Positions 52,392 through 61,316 of a stretch of DNA of 64,000 nt are shown piece after piece; the stretch's first letter is position 1, and each line of letters starts with the position of its first letter. The notes under the pieces were generated by a model. The model saw only the letters and a program-made list of their open reading frames with translations, was not told the DNA's origin and searched no databases. Made by a program: the position numbers and the translations under genes. Source of the DNA: Aureispira sp. CCB-E (lineage in GTDB: Bacteria; Bacteroidota; Bacteroidia; Chitinophagales; Saprospiraceae). The stretch is taken from the NCBI RefSeq assembly GCF_031326345.1, contig NZ_CP133671.1:4092001-4156000 (forward strand). Direction: 5' to 3'.

Positions 52392-53801
52392 ATGCAATCA
52401 AACGTATTAAAAAAAATAATCTTATTTAGTTTTACCTGCCTTATCTACATGGTGGGAAGTTGCCAAACTCAAACGAACAAAACGCTAAAGAGAAATGTTT
52501 TCTTAGGCGCTAGGCTAGTCGATTTATCTGCAATTGAGGAAGACCTTGGTACCAATTCGGGCATTTATCTTTCAGAAATTCTTCCTAATGCCAGTTTGGG
52601 ACAGATGGGAGTCCCAAAAGGAACGATACTTCAAAAAATAAACCATAATACCATCTCTTCTCTAGTAGATTTAAGACCAGCACTTCTAGGCATTAAAGAA
52701 GGAGATGATTTAAAGATTACTGTCTTTGAGAATGGTCAGCAAAAAATTTATCAAGGGACAGCTATTGGCAAAGTAAAAGAGGAACATCCTCATGCAACTG
52801 TACAGTATGGGGTCGTCCACTATACAGACAACCTTTTGAGGTCAATCCTGTATCTCCCCAATGACAAAAAGCAGCCTCCTGTTGTCTTCTTTATCCAAGG
52901 TTATACTTGCCAAAGCATTGAAATGCAAAATAGCAATCCAGCCAAACAACTCATAGATTACTGGATAAAAGAAGGATATGCCGTATTTCTTGTAGAAAAG
53001 CCAGGTATGGGAGACAGTAAGAGCAAAATTCCTTGCATGGATATTGATTTTGATCAAGAACTAATGGCGTTTACCAAAGCGTATGAAGCTTTGCAAAAAA
53101 ATCAAGCTATTGACGCCAATAATATCTTTTTATTTGGTCACTCTATGGGAGGAATTATTGCTCCTTTGTTAGCTAAAAAACATACTCCTTCTGGAATTAT
53201 GGTTTATGGCATTGTCGGAAAAAATTGGTACGATTATATGATCGACATATACACCGAACAACCTCTAATAATGGGCGGAACCAATCAAGAAATAGAGGAG
53301 AACAAAAAGTATTATTTGCCTTTCATAAAAGATATGTTGGTGCACCAACAGACCAATACTGAGCTCTTAAAAAATCCTATCTATTCGGATCGATTAAAAG
53401 CAGATGGTGTCTCAGAGACTTTGAGAGAAGGTTACTATATTCAGCGTCATTATACCTACTGGCAATCTCTAGCTAATATACAAGTCCCACAAGCATGGGC
53501 TAGCGTAAAATCTCCCGTATTGGTTTTGCATGGTGAATATGACATACAAGCTATCCATCCTAAGTATGGTGAAATGATTTCTACTAATGTCAATAAACAC
53601 AATGGAAACGCTACATTTCAGTTAATTCCTAAAACCGAACATGCATTTTTGAAATTTGATTCGAGAGAACAACTACAAACAGTAATGCAGAACGGCACCT
53701 ATATCAATACATTTGTTACCCACTTCAACACAGAAATTGCAACCAAAAGTATAGCGTGGATGAAAAAGCATTCTAATGTTATAAAAAACAAAGTAAAATA
53801 A
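52392..53801 (+). CDS. lipoprotein PDZ-alpha/beta hydrolase
   Basis: A lipoprotein signal (lipobox ending MVGSC, Cys 24) precedes a PDZ domain (about 35-125; GIYLSEILPNASLGQMGVPKGTILQKIN, broken across residues 57-84) and an alpha/beta hydrolase. The nucleophile elbow is GHSMGG (S251), the acid is D in VLHGEYDI and the base H in PKTEHAFLKF. Proteins of this layout are found in Bacteroidota and may be esterases or peptidases with peptide-binding PDZ. The enzyme is anchored in an envelope membrane. It could be controlled by the AraC regulator upstream; the substrate is unknown. Confidence 0.85.
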   Translation: MQSNVLKKIILFSFTCLIYMVGSCQTQTNKTLKRNVFLGARLVDLSAIEEDLGTNSGIYLSEILPNASLGQMGVPKGTILQKINHNTISSLVDLRPALLGIKEGDDLKITVFENGQQKIYQGTAIGKVKEEHPHATVQYGVVHYTDNLLRSILYLPNDKKQPPVVFFIQGYTCQSIEMQNSNPAKQLIDYWIKEGYAVFLVEKPGMGDSKSKIPCMDIDFDQELMAFTKAYEALQKNQAIDANNIFLFGHSMGGIIAPLLAKKHTPSGIMVYGIVGKNWYDYMIDIYTEQPLIMGGTNQEIEENKKYYLPFIKDMLVHQQTNTELLKNPIYSDRLKADGVSETLREGYYIQRHYTYWQSLANIQVPQAWASVKSPVLVLHGEYDIQAIHPKYGEMISTNVNKHNGNATFQLIPKTEHAFLKFDSREQLQTVMQNGTYINTFVTHFNTEIATKSIAWMKKHSNVIKNKVK

Positions 53802-53861
53802 TGTGTATGCATCATTAAGTCATCTCTCTTTACCCATTCAACATTTATTTAATCTAAAAAA

Positions 53862-55001
53862 ATGTATATGAATAAGACAAATTTCATTTTAATAAAGATA
53901 GTTCTTGCATTTGTTACAACATCCTATGCACAAGGAAATAACATCAAAAAAGAATACTACCGCCACTTGATATTTCGAGAAACCCCTTATTCTGACACTA
54001 GAGGAAACCATCCTATTGATAATGCCACCGCCCAAAAAGAAGCCCACTATTTATTTGTGTATGATGAGCAAGATAGGCTGATTGAAGTATCGCATCGACT
54101 GGGAGATGCCCTTATTGCCGACAATGGAAACTGGGATAGTTTTATTTGGTTTTCACCAAAAATGACCATAGAATATCAAGCCAATCAAGAAATTCGACAC
54201 TATTACGATCATCTGAATAAACCTATTGAGGCACACGGTGCAATGTATAAAGCTGTCTTTCTTATCAATAAGAAAGGCAAACGAACTGAAGTTAAGTTCT
54301 ATAATAAAGACAATCAACCTTCCGAAAATGCTTGGGGAATTCATACTTATCAATGGGAACATTTGAAGGATGGAACAGTCATTGAGAAACGGTTTGACCT
54401 AAAAGGAGCTCCCAAAACGATACGACCTAATTTTACTTTTTATACCGTAAGATTAGAATTTGGTACGGATGATTTACTAGACTTTATGTACCACTTAAAT
54501 GATGAAGGAAAGATTATTAATAATACGATGAAAGCAGGAATGGATCGAATTGTTTATGATCAAGAAGAGAATTTTTCGAGATGGATGGTTTTTGATAAAA
54601 ACTTACAGCCAGTAGAAGGTAATGCGCCTGAATTTGCAATAGGCGAACACTTATACGATTGTAGAGGAAATAAAGTAGAACTTCGAGGATTTGATGTTGC
54701 TGGCAAAAATAAAGCGATGCCCAATGGCGTTGCTCGTACAATCAATGCCTACGACCAATTTAACAACCAAATAGAGGTAAAGAATTATGATTTGGAAGGC
54801 AACTTGCTCTTGCATGCTAAACGAGAATTTAGTGCCGATGGAAGGCGTGTAGAATGGCTAAAGTTTTATGATTCGAATGGTAACATTACGCTCCATCCGA
54901 ATGGTCAGTTTGCTGCTTTAAAATTTGAATATCATGATGATGGAAGTTTAGCCGCGCAAATTCCATTTGATAAAGATTTGCAAAAAATCAACAACCAATA
55001 G
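53862..55001 (+). CDS. secreted YD-repeat-like protein, unknown function
   Basis: A signal peptide (about 1-24, ending SYAQ) precedes about 355 residues of YD/MORN-like repeats: YLFVYDEQDRLIEVSHR, VFLINKKGKRTEVKFYNKDNQP, YDCRGNKVELRGFD, YDQFNNQIEVKNYDLEGN and FYDSNGNI. The repeats form extended beta hairpins of about 20 residues. The ATG at 53862 is used; one at 53868 is equally possible. It follows the PDZ-hydrolase gene and may be its partner. The fragment at 36856 has a similar repeat character. Confidence 0.65.
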   Translation: MYMNKTNFILIKIVLAFVTTSYAQGNNIKKEYYRHLIFRETPYSDTRGNHPIDNATAQKEAHYLFVYDEQDRLIEVSHRLGDALIADNGNWDSFIWFSPKMTIEYQANQEIRHYYDHLNKPIEAHGAMYKAVFLINKKGKRTEVKFYNKDNQPSENAWGIHTYQWEHLKDGTVIEKRFDLKGAPKTIRPNFTFYTVRLEFGTDDLLDFMYHLNDEGKIINNTMKAGMDRIVYDQEENFSRWMVFDKNLQPVEGNAPEFAIGEHLYDCRGNKVELRGFDVAGKNKAMPNGVARTINAYDQFNNQIEVKNYDLEGNLLLHAKREFSADGRRVEWLKFYDSNGNITLHPNGQFAALKFEYHDDGSLAAQIPFDKDLQKINNQ

Positions 55002-55421
55002 TTCTTAGAGTACAATGCTTCGAAACAGTATAATACGCCCATCTTATTTCTAGATAATTACAACAAGCCCCATTCGTGCACATAGCAGCTATAGGATTCT
55101 CGTCCCGAGTTCTATAGTTTGCTATTAATTTAAATTAGTAGTTCGTTGATTTTTTACTTTTTTAGCTCGCTACGCTCGTGAGATCGCAAGCTTAGTTGCC
55201 AAAAAGATAAAAAAGAACATTTATATTAGCCTGATAATTAAAGTTTTTCAACGAACTATTGTTAAATGAAAGAGAATTTGATCTAAAATATAGATTCGAC
55301 TCAAAGAGCCTCTCTCCTAGAGTTATTTTCTAGATTAAAAATGAAACTCCAAAGTAATCCTATTCTCTGTAAAACTCCTCTCAAAAGATAATTATAGATA
55401 CTCTATTCTTTTTTTACTAAC
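55002..55421. other. intergenic stretch with long-spaced inverted repeat
   Basis: There is no credible gene. TAGTTCGTTGA at 55139-55149 is complementary to TCAACGAACTA at 55248-55258 (about 98 bp apart), and the segment between has A/T-rich arms plus GCTCGCTACGCTCG, a phrase resembling short repeats in other gaps of this window (near 8500 and 40990). It could be a small non-autonomous repeat element; the evidence is weak. Confidence 0.35.
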
Positions 55422-55474
55422 GCAACACTGTTGCATTATTAAAAAGTTTGTTCTATATTTGCAACACTGTTGCA
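55422..55474 (+). promoter_or_regulatory. promoter covered by two identical Zur-like palindromes
   Basis: GCAACACTGTTGCATTA occurs twice, at 55422-55438 and 55461-55477, centres 39 bp apart; the core GCAACA-C-TGTTGC is a 13-bp palindrome. Between them lie TTG (-33, inside box 1 at 55431-55433) and a perfect TATATTTG (-7, 55454-55461, touching box 2) with a 20-bp spacer. Two repressor dimers would block both promoter elements. The downstream genes (DUF1826, COG0523 GTPase) are classic zinc-starvation genes, so Zur is the likely repressor. Repressor identity is inference. Confidence 0.75.
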
Positions 55475-55538
55475 TTAAGCAGTTTTTGGTTATACCTATA
55501 TTAAACCTACCGTTTTCAAAAAAACAGATATAAGCTAT

Positions 55539-56177
55539 ATGAACACAAACTCAGAAATCAGCTCTTTTAAGAATGCGTCATTAGGAGAAGATATGACGGT
55601 ACTTAATAACATTCATTTTCAAGAAGTCAATATTGCAATCTACCAAAGAAAAATACAGCACCTTGAAGCAGAAATACAGCACTTTTTAAATCAAGGTATT
55701 CATTTAAAAGCACAAGGAAACTCAAAAAAGATACTTGAAGAATGTAGAGATTATTTTGCTAGTAACGGTTTGCCTCAGCATCATTTACTTAATGATTTTT
55801 CAAATTTGCTTAATTCTTTTGAAACAACGAGTAAAACAAAACATTTTAGCGTGCTCTTTTCTACGATAACAACGGACTTGTGCAGTAGATTTCATGCAGA
55901 TGCGAATAAATTAAGATTACTCTGCACTTATCATGGTCCCGCCACGCTTTGGTTGCCTATAGAAGCCGAAAATAGACATGAATATTATTCTGGAAAAGAC
56001 AACGAACAAATCGTTTCAAATCCTGAACTTATTCAACAAGCCAACACAGGGGATGTGCTCGTACTAAAGGGAACTTTGTATCCTAATGCACAAGCTATCT
56101 TACACAAAAGCCCAAGTATTGAGAAAAAGAAACAAAAAAGGCTTTTACTAAGAATTGATATGACATCACTCCGTTGA
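55539..56177 (+). CDS. DUF1826 protein, zinc-starvation associated
   Basis: The DUF1826 signature is CSRFHADANKLRLLCTYHGPATLWLP with a C-terminal LHKSP and RLLLRID. A conserved Cys-His-Asp cluster suggests metal binding. Members are found next to COG0523 GTPases and Zur sites in several bacterial groups, as here. The activity is unknown. It is the first gene of a three-gene unit with the twin palindromes 65 bp upstream. Cytosolic, 212 residues. Confidence 0.82.
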   Translation: MNTNSEISSFKNASLGEDMTVLNNIHFQEVNIAIYQRKIQHLEAEIQHFLNQGIHLKAQGNSKKILEECRDYFASNGLPQHHLLNDFSNLLNSFETTSKTKHFSVLFSTITTDLCSRFHADANKLRLLCTYHGPATLWLPIEAENRHEYYSGKDNEQIVSNPELIQQANTGDVLVLKGTLYPNAQAILHKSPSIEKKKQKRLLLRIDMTSLR

Positions 56178-56223
56178 AGAAGCAACGAAGTATTCCTATA
56201 AACAACGCTTCAAAATTTCTAAC

Positions 56224-56415
56224 ATGATCGCTCAATCTTTTGAACAGTGGAAATACTGTATTGAAAACGACTGCAAAATTCATTTAACCAAAGAATTTGC
56301 AGCAAAACGACTATCCGTCTACTTAGATAGAAAAAATACTGAAACTCAAAAGTTCATTGCTCTTTATGGGGAACAACATTTGGAAAATATTATAAAATGG
56401 CTCAAACGAATATGA
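56224..56415 (+). CDS. 63-aa protein between DUF1826 and COG0523
   Basis: A small helical protein, [19 protein letters not shown] then [13 protein letters not shown] and [14 protein letters not shown]. Its TGA overlaps the ATG of the GTPase gene as ATGA (56412-56415), so it is translationally coupled. Two cysteines (12 and 17) and two histidines are spaced irregularly. I do not recognise a family; conserved position in a zinc-limitation operon suggests a helper for zinc transfer. Its size and coupling make it a real gene. Confidence 0.75.
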   Translation: MIAQSFEQWKYCIENDCKIHLTKEFAAKRLSVYLDRKNTETQKFIALYGEQHLENIIKWLKRI

Positions 56416-57635
56416 AAATAGAAAAAAGATTGCCCGTAACTGTATTAAGTGGCTTTTTAGGTGCTGGTAAAACGACATTACTCAACCATATTTTGCATAA
56501 CAAAGATAATCTAAAAGTTGCTGTTATTGTCAATGATATGAGTGAGATAAATGTGGATGCTAACCTAGTAAAAAATGAAAATGTCTTGTCTCGTACAGAA
56601 GAGAAGTTAGTAGAAATGAGTAATGGATGCATTTGCTGTACGCTCCGAGAAGATTTGATGGCTGAAGTCGAACGATTGGCCAAAGAAAAACGATTTGATT
56701 ACTTGCTTATTGAAAGTACTGGAATTAGCGAACCTGTTCCTGTCGCTCAAACATTTAGCTTTATAGATGAAGAAAATAACATTGATTTATCTAAATGGAG
56801 TTATATTGATACCATGGTAACAGTTGTTGATGCCTTTAATTTCTTTAAAGACTTTGGCAGTGCTGAAACACTTATGGACAGAGAGTTGACTGATATGGAA
56901 CAAGACACTAGATCCATTGTCAATTTATTAACCGATCAAGTTGAATTTGCTAACGTAATTATTCTTAATAAAACAGACTTAGTTTCTCCTAAAAAGCTAG
57001 GTTTTCTAAAAGCAACGATTCAAGAACTAAATTCAAATGCCAAAATAATAGAATCCACTTTTAGTCAAGTCAATCCCAACGAAATTATTAATACAAAACT
57101 ATTTTCTTTTGAAGAAGCAGAGCAAAGTACAAGTTGGATAGAAGAATTGAATAGAGAAGAACACACTCCCGAAACAGAAGAATATGGCATTAGTTCTTTT
57201 GTTTACGAAAGTAATCTTCCATTTGACCCCGTTCGGTTTTGGGAATATATCCAATACAAATTTCCTAGTAACATTATAAGAAGTAAAGGGCTTTTTTGGA
57301 TGGCTTCTCGCCCCAACCAAGCCTTGATTTGGAATCAAGCGGGTGGTTCACTAAGAGCCGATAGTGCAGGACTCTGGTGGGCTAGTATGCCCAAAGAGAA
57401 TAGGCTAGCAAACCCATCTTATCTTCACAATCAGCATCTAATTGAATCGAAGTGGGATAATAGATTTGGAGACCGTGCCAATGAAATTGTAATTATAGGG
57501 CACAACTTAGATCAGAATCAAATCCAAACGGAATTAGACGCTTGCTTGGCAACAGAAAAAGAACTTCGTTCGAACGCTTGGCAAGAAGGTTACAAGGATG
57601 AATGGGCGGTTAATAGAGTTTATCCTATGAATTAA
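56412..57635 (+). CDS. COG0523 zinc-metallochaperone GTPase (ZigA/ZagA type)
   Basis: The start is the ATG at 56412. Walker A is GFLGAGKTT (14-22), then [11 protein letters not shown], the metal-binding CXCC motif C73-I-C-C76 and [18 protein letters not shown] is the G4 motif. NDMSEIN and the CobW C-terminal domain with RFWEYI and WASMP-like strands place it with zinc-responsive ZigA/ZagA proteins that deliver zinc to client enzymes when the metal is scarce. At 407 residues it is full length. It is third in the unit under the Zur-like sites. A terminator follows. Confidence 0.9.
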   Translation: MKIEKRLPVTVLSGFLGAGKTTLLNHILHNKDNLKVAVIVNDMSEINVDANLVKNENVLSRTEEKLVEMSNGCICCTLREDLMAEVERLAKEKRFDYLLIESTGISEPVPVAQTFSFIDEENNIDLSKWSYIDTMVTVVDAFNFFKDFGSAETLMDRELTDMEQDTRSIVNLLTDQVEFANVIILNKTDLVSPKKLGFLKATIQELNSNAKIIESTFSQVNPNEIINTKLFSFEEAEQSTSWIEELNREEHTPETEEYGISSFVYESNLPFDPVRFWEYIQYKFPSNIIRSKGLFWMASRPNQALIWNQAGGSLRADSAGLWWASMPKENRLANPSYLHNQHLIESKWDNRFGDRANEIVIIGHNLDQNQIQTELDACLATEKELRSNAWQEGYKDEWAVNRVYPMN

Positions 57636-57652
57636 AATTCAAGCAATAATCC

Positions 57653-57718
57653 AAGGAGTTCTCTCCTGCATTAGCACAACTGTAGGTCATATTAGCGTGT
57701 GAATGAGAACTCCTTTTT
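57653..57718 (+). terminator. long-loop terminator after the zinc operon
   Basis: AAGGAGTTCTC (57653-57663) pairs with GAGAACTCCTT (57705-57715), an 11-bp perfect stem with a 41-nt loop, then T residues to 57718. Confidence 0.7.
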
Positions 57719-57833
57719 AATTCCTCCATATAAAATTTCTTTGGGTCTTGGGGCAAAACTCAAAAAAATATATCTTTATCGCACAATCACGCTTTTTAGG
57801 AAAATAGATTCTCAAACGAAAAAAAACAACATT

Positions 57834-58289
57834 ATGAAAAAAGTAGTAGGATTGATTTTAACAATAACCTTAACTTTTTCTTGTGCTTCTAATGATAACA
57901 ATTCTACCCCAAAACAGGAAGTTCCAACTAAAACCACCTATAAAGATGAAAAATTCAAAGAAATAAGTAGTGATAATTTAAATCAATTATTAACCCATAA
58001 ACAAGAGGTTTTATCTGCCAAAGAAGTCATGATACTGTTTTACCCCAAAGAAGTAAACTCTAGTGAGGGAAATGAAAAAATAGAAATCTCAGAAAAAACT
58101 ATTGGCAATGGGAATGTGATAGTGACTTTAATTCATGATAATTTGCTAGATGATTCCATAAAAGCAGAGAAATATATCATGGAGCTAACTAAAAGAAATG
58201 ATAAATGGATTGTTCTTTCTATAAAGAAAAATTGGAAATGTTGGGACTCTAGAGGGCATTCTAGTTGGGGAACAGAATTATGTAGTTAA
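57834..58289 (+). CDS. small lipoprotein, unknown function
   Basis: The start is the ATG at 57834, which opens directly with a lipoprotein signal (MKKVVGLILTITLTFSC, Cys 17); an upstream in-frame start would add 45 residues of non-signal sequence. The mature protein (about 135 residues) has a disordered STPKQEVPTKT part, a beta-rich middle with GNGNVIVTLIH, and KYIMELTKRNDKWIVLSIKKNWKCWDSRG. It resembles NTF2-like lipoproteins (DUF4878-type) but I am not sure. Confidence 0.6.
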   Translation: MKKVVGLILTITLTFSCASNDNNSTPKQEVPTKTTYKDEKFKEISSDNLNQLLTHKQEVLSAKEVMILFYPKEVNSSEGNEKIEISEKTIGNGNVIVTLIHDNLLDDSIKAEKYIMELTKRNDKWIVLSIKKNWKCWDSRGHSSWGTELCS

Positions 58290-58381
58290 TTTTGATTAAT
58301 TCCCCTAAAAGATTTTTGCTGTAAAATGGTACTTTTTTTGTATTGGGTAGAGAAAATCAATCTATAAAATCATTCCCAATT

Positions 58382-58960
58382 ATGCAGCACATCAAACTTA
58401 TATTCATATTTTACATTTTTATATTATCTAGTGCTAAATCTCAGATCATAGATTCCAACACACTATATATCAACAATCTCAATGATACTATTTTTTTAGC
58501 CCCAATTGTTCCTCATTCATTTTGTGTTTATGAAAAAATTGAAATTATTGATTCAATACAAATCAATGGAATAGGAGCAAAAGAAGTCGTTATATACCGC
58601 AAATGCTCAGCAGATGTACAGAAAGAGGGAGGTACATTCAGTATCCGTGAAAAAGTTAAAATTGGGAAAATTGAAGTTTGGGATGTAGACGCAAAAGAAC
58701 TCTTATTTGAAGGTACTACTTCATTAGACAAACAATATTGTTATTCCGATGCCTACCAGAATTCTCCTAATTCAGAAGGCTTTTGTGCTTACCAATATAG
58801 TTTTAAAATCAATTCAAAGGGTATTATAAATATAAAAAAAGAGCTAGTAGAATCCAATCCTGAATATGACGATACAACAAAAAATTATTGCCCTTCTAAT
58901 TTGAAAGAGGGAATATACCACTATACGAAGAATGGATATGAAAAAAAACAGAGTAATTAA
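58382..58960 (+). CDS. secreted protein, unknown function
   Basis: The start is ATG 58382, opening a signal peptide (MQHIKLIFIFYIFILSSAKSQ). The mature part (about 172 residues) has beta-strand segments: KEVVIYRKCSADVQKEGG, EVWDVDAKELLFEGTTS and a Cys-rich C-terminal half (QYCYSDAYQ, GFCAYQYSF, KNYCPSN). The cysteines suggest disulfides in the periplasm. No family is recognised. Confidence 0.6.
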   Translation: MQHIKLIFIFYIFILSSAKSQIIDSNTLYINNLNDTIFLAPIVPHSFCVYEKIEIIDSIQINGIGAKEVVIYRKCSADVQKEGGTFSIREKVKIGKIEVWDVDAKELLFEGTTSLDKQYCYSDAYQNSPNSEGFCAYQYSFKINSKGIINIKKELVESNPEYDDTTKNYCPSNLKEGIYHYTKNGYEKKQSN

Positions 58961-59027
58961 GTCTCTGACTATGCCTTCAAGTCCTTAAATAAAGCATAAC
59001 TTCATTGCAAAGTGAACAATCATCCAA

Positions 59028-60068
59028 ATGAAATTTTTATTGCCTACAACACTGTTGCTTTTATTTGCTTTTTGTAGCGGACAAAAAAACAAACCTACTC
59101 AAATAACAGATCCCAAAATTTACACAGATGCTGATATTATTACAAGTAGTTTGTTAGACAAGAATGGGAATTTATGGTTTGGAACATCAACTGAAGGGCT
59201 TTATAAGTATTGTAATGGGAAATTTTCAAATTTTAATATCAAAGATGGTCTCTGTACAAACCAAATATGGAGCATAATTGAAGATAACAAAGGGCACATT
59301 TGGTTGGCAACCAATAAAGGCTTGTGCCAATACAATGGCAAAACATTTACTCCCATCTCCCTTCCTCCTATCAACACGGACAGCGATTGGTATAAAAACA
59401 TCTACCCAACTGTAAATCCCAATCAAGCTAGTTCGATGGTTCAAGATAAGAATGGAATATTCTGGATTGGCACCTCGGGTATTGGAGCCTACAAGTACGA
59501 TGGAAAAACATTTGAAAATATTTTGGCTAACAAAGGCAGAAAATATGAAGATAACCTTCATCACAACGTTGTGCAAAGCATTATAAAAGATAACAATAAT
59601 CATATTTGGTTTGCTTCAATGAGCAATGGAGGTATTGTTCGTTTTAATGGGGAGACATCGAAAGATTTCAAAAAAGCGGATGGATTAAGTGATAATATGG
59701 TTCGTTGCCTCTACCAAGATCGAGAAGGAAATATTTGGATAGGAACAAATGGAAATCGAAATGGCGGATTGGATAAATTTGATGGTACTAGTTTTACTAA
59801 TTTTAATCAAAATGATGGCTTGTGCAGTAATAATATTGCTGTCATCTTTCAAAGCAGCGATGGCAAAATATGGTTGGGTAGCGATAGAGAAACACTTTGT
59901 TATTATGAGAATGGGAGTTTCAAAACATTTGACAGGTTAACAGGAGTTTCTATAAGAACAATCTTAGAAGATAAAAATGGTCATCTATGGTTTGGTGGTA
60001 GAAAAGGAAATTTGTGGAAATATGATGGAATGCAATTGACTGACTTAACCCAATTAAAAAATAAATAA
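59028..60068 (+). CDS. lipoprotein seven-bladed two-component-regulator-type propeller
   Basis: A lipoprotein signal (lipobox LLLFAFC, Cys about 17) is followed by seven Reg_prop-type repeats of about 40 residues, each ending -D-NG-IW-GT-G-YKY-G-F (e.g. DKNGNLWFGT, DNKGHIWLAT, DREGNIWIGT, DKNGHLWFGG). In hybrid two-component systems these propellers form the periplasmic sensor. Here there is no membrane or kinase part, so it is a free lipid-anchored propeller that may bind a ligand or partner. It ends 13 bp before the next gene and is probably co-transcribed with it. Confidence 0.85.
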   Translation: MKFLLPTTLLLLFAFCSGQKNKPTQITDPKIYTDADIITSSLLDKNGNLWFGTSTEGLYKYCNGKFSNFNIKDGLCTNQIWSIIEDNKGHIWLATNKGLCQYNGKTFTPISLPPINTDSDWYKNIYPTVNPNQASSMVQDKNGIFWIGTSGIGAYKYDGKTFENILANKGRKYEDNLHHNVVQSIIKDNNNHIWFASMSNGGIVRFNGETSKDFKKADGLSDNMVRCLYQDREGNIWIGTNGNRNGGLDKFDGTSFTNFNQNDGLCSNNIAVIFQSSDGKIWLGSDRETLCYYENGSFKTFDRLTGVSIRTILEDKNGHLWFGGRKGNLWKYDGMQLTDLTQLKNK

Positions 60069-60081
60069 AAAGTAGCACTAA

Positions 60082-61191
60082 ATGATGCGAATAGTTTTAA
60101 TCATATTAATTGGAATTCATGGGCTTATCCATTTATTTGGATTTCTAAAAGCATTTAACCTATCTGAATTTAATGCGATTACACACCCCATTTCAAAGAC
60201 TTTTGGAGTGCTTTGGCTATTGGCATTTCTTCTATTTTCCATTACACTCATTTTATATTTTTTCCGCTCCAATTACTGGTGGTTAAGCGGATTTTTTTCT
60301 GTGACTATTTCGCAACTTTTAATTTTCAACTATTGGTCTGATGCAAAATTTGGGACAATAGCCAATCTAATTATTTTATTTGCAGCTATTGTAGCTAATT
60401 CGTATCTCCGTTTTGAGAATCAACTTAAAGAAGAAAGAAATGTTCTTTATCAAAGCGCACATCCCAAAAATCTAGAGATTATTGATAAGCAATCATTCAA
60501 TAACTTACCACTAATAATTCAAAAATGGTTAAGTAATAGTGGCGTAATTGGCAAGCAGGATGTTTCTAATGTGTATCTAACTCAAGAATTATTGTTAAAA
60601 CTAAAACCTGAACAAAAAAATTGGAGCACAGGAAAAGCAGAGCAATATTTCACAGTCTATCCACCTGCTTTTAGTTGGAATATTAGCACAGAAATGAATT
60701 CAATATTAAATGTAGTAGGGCGAGATAAATTTAAGGATGGCAAAGGTGAGATGTTAATTAAACTCCTTTCAATGATCCCTGTTGCCAATGCAAAACATGA
60801 CAAAAAGGTCGACCAAGCAACATTGCAGCGTTATTTGGCTGAAATTGTTTGGTTTCCTTCTGCATCTTTGAGCCAATATATAAAATGGGAAGCGATAAAC
60901 GACTACTCAGCAAGGGCTACAATGGAATATGATGGAACGAAAGGTACAGGTGAATTTCACTTTGATGCAAATGGAAATTTTGAAAAATTTGTAACCATGC
61001 GTTACCGAGATCCAAAAGATAAAGTACCGACTCAATGGACAGTAATTGCCACTAAAACTAAAGAAATAAATGGAATAAAAATACCCGTTGAATGTGAGGC
61101 TAGTTGGGAACTAGAAGGCAGCGAATGGACTTGGTTGAAATTAAAAATAACGGATATTTGGTACAATGTAAACGCAATGCCTATCCATTAA
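60082..61191 (+). CDS. membrane protein with DUF6544/DUF6920-like domain
   Basis: Four N-terminal membrane helices (about 1-110; LIGIHGLIHLFGFLKAF, LWLLAFLLFSITLILYF and others) precede a soluble domain starting near 130 with NLPLIIQKWLSNSGVIGK, then VQLT-like YLTQELLLKLKPEQKNW, PPAFSWN, LAEIVWFPSASL and ARATMEYDGTKGTGEFHFDANGNF. This matches the DUF6544 (formerly DUF6920) family. Function unknown. Thirteen bases separate it from the propeller gene. Confidence 0.75.
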   Translation: MMRIVLIILIGIHGLIHLFGFLKAFNLSEFNAITHPISKTFGVLWLLAFLLFSITLILYFFRSNYWWLSGFFSVTISQLLIFNYWSDAKFGTIANLIILFAAIVANSYLRFENQLKEERNVLYQSAHPKNLEIIDKQSFNNLPLIIQKWLSNSGVIGKQDVSNVYLTQELLLKLKPEQKNWSTGKAEQYFTVYPPAFSWNISTEMNSILNVVGRDKFKDGKGEMLIKLLSMIPVANAKHDKKVDQATLQRYLAEIVWFPSASLSQYIKWEAINDYSARATMEYDGTKGTGEFHFDANGNFEKFVTMRYRDPKDKVPTQWTVIATKTKEINGIKIPVECEASWELEGSEWTWLKLKITDIWYNVNAMPIH

Positions 61192-61316
61192 TAAGCAATA
61201 AAAAATATAAATACTAGAATCTACGGTTTTACTCTAAGAAAGGCTTATATTCAGCGACCATAATCTTTATCCAAAAGATACGCGACCAATTAGTTTCTAC
61301 AAAAAACAAACACAAA

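Noticed and set aside
59047-59057. CAACACTGTTG, the core of the Zur-like palindrome, in the signal-peptide codons of the propeller gene
   Set aside because: It lies within coding sequence, is 11 bp only, lacks the flanking G/C and the ATTA tail, and no promoter elements surround it. Could be chance.
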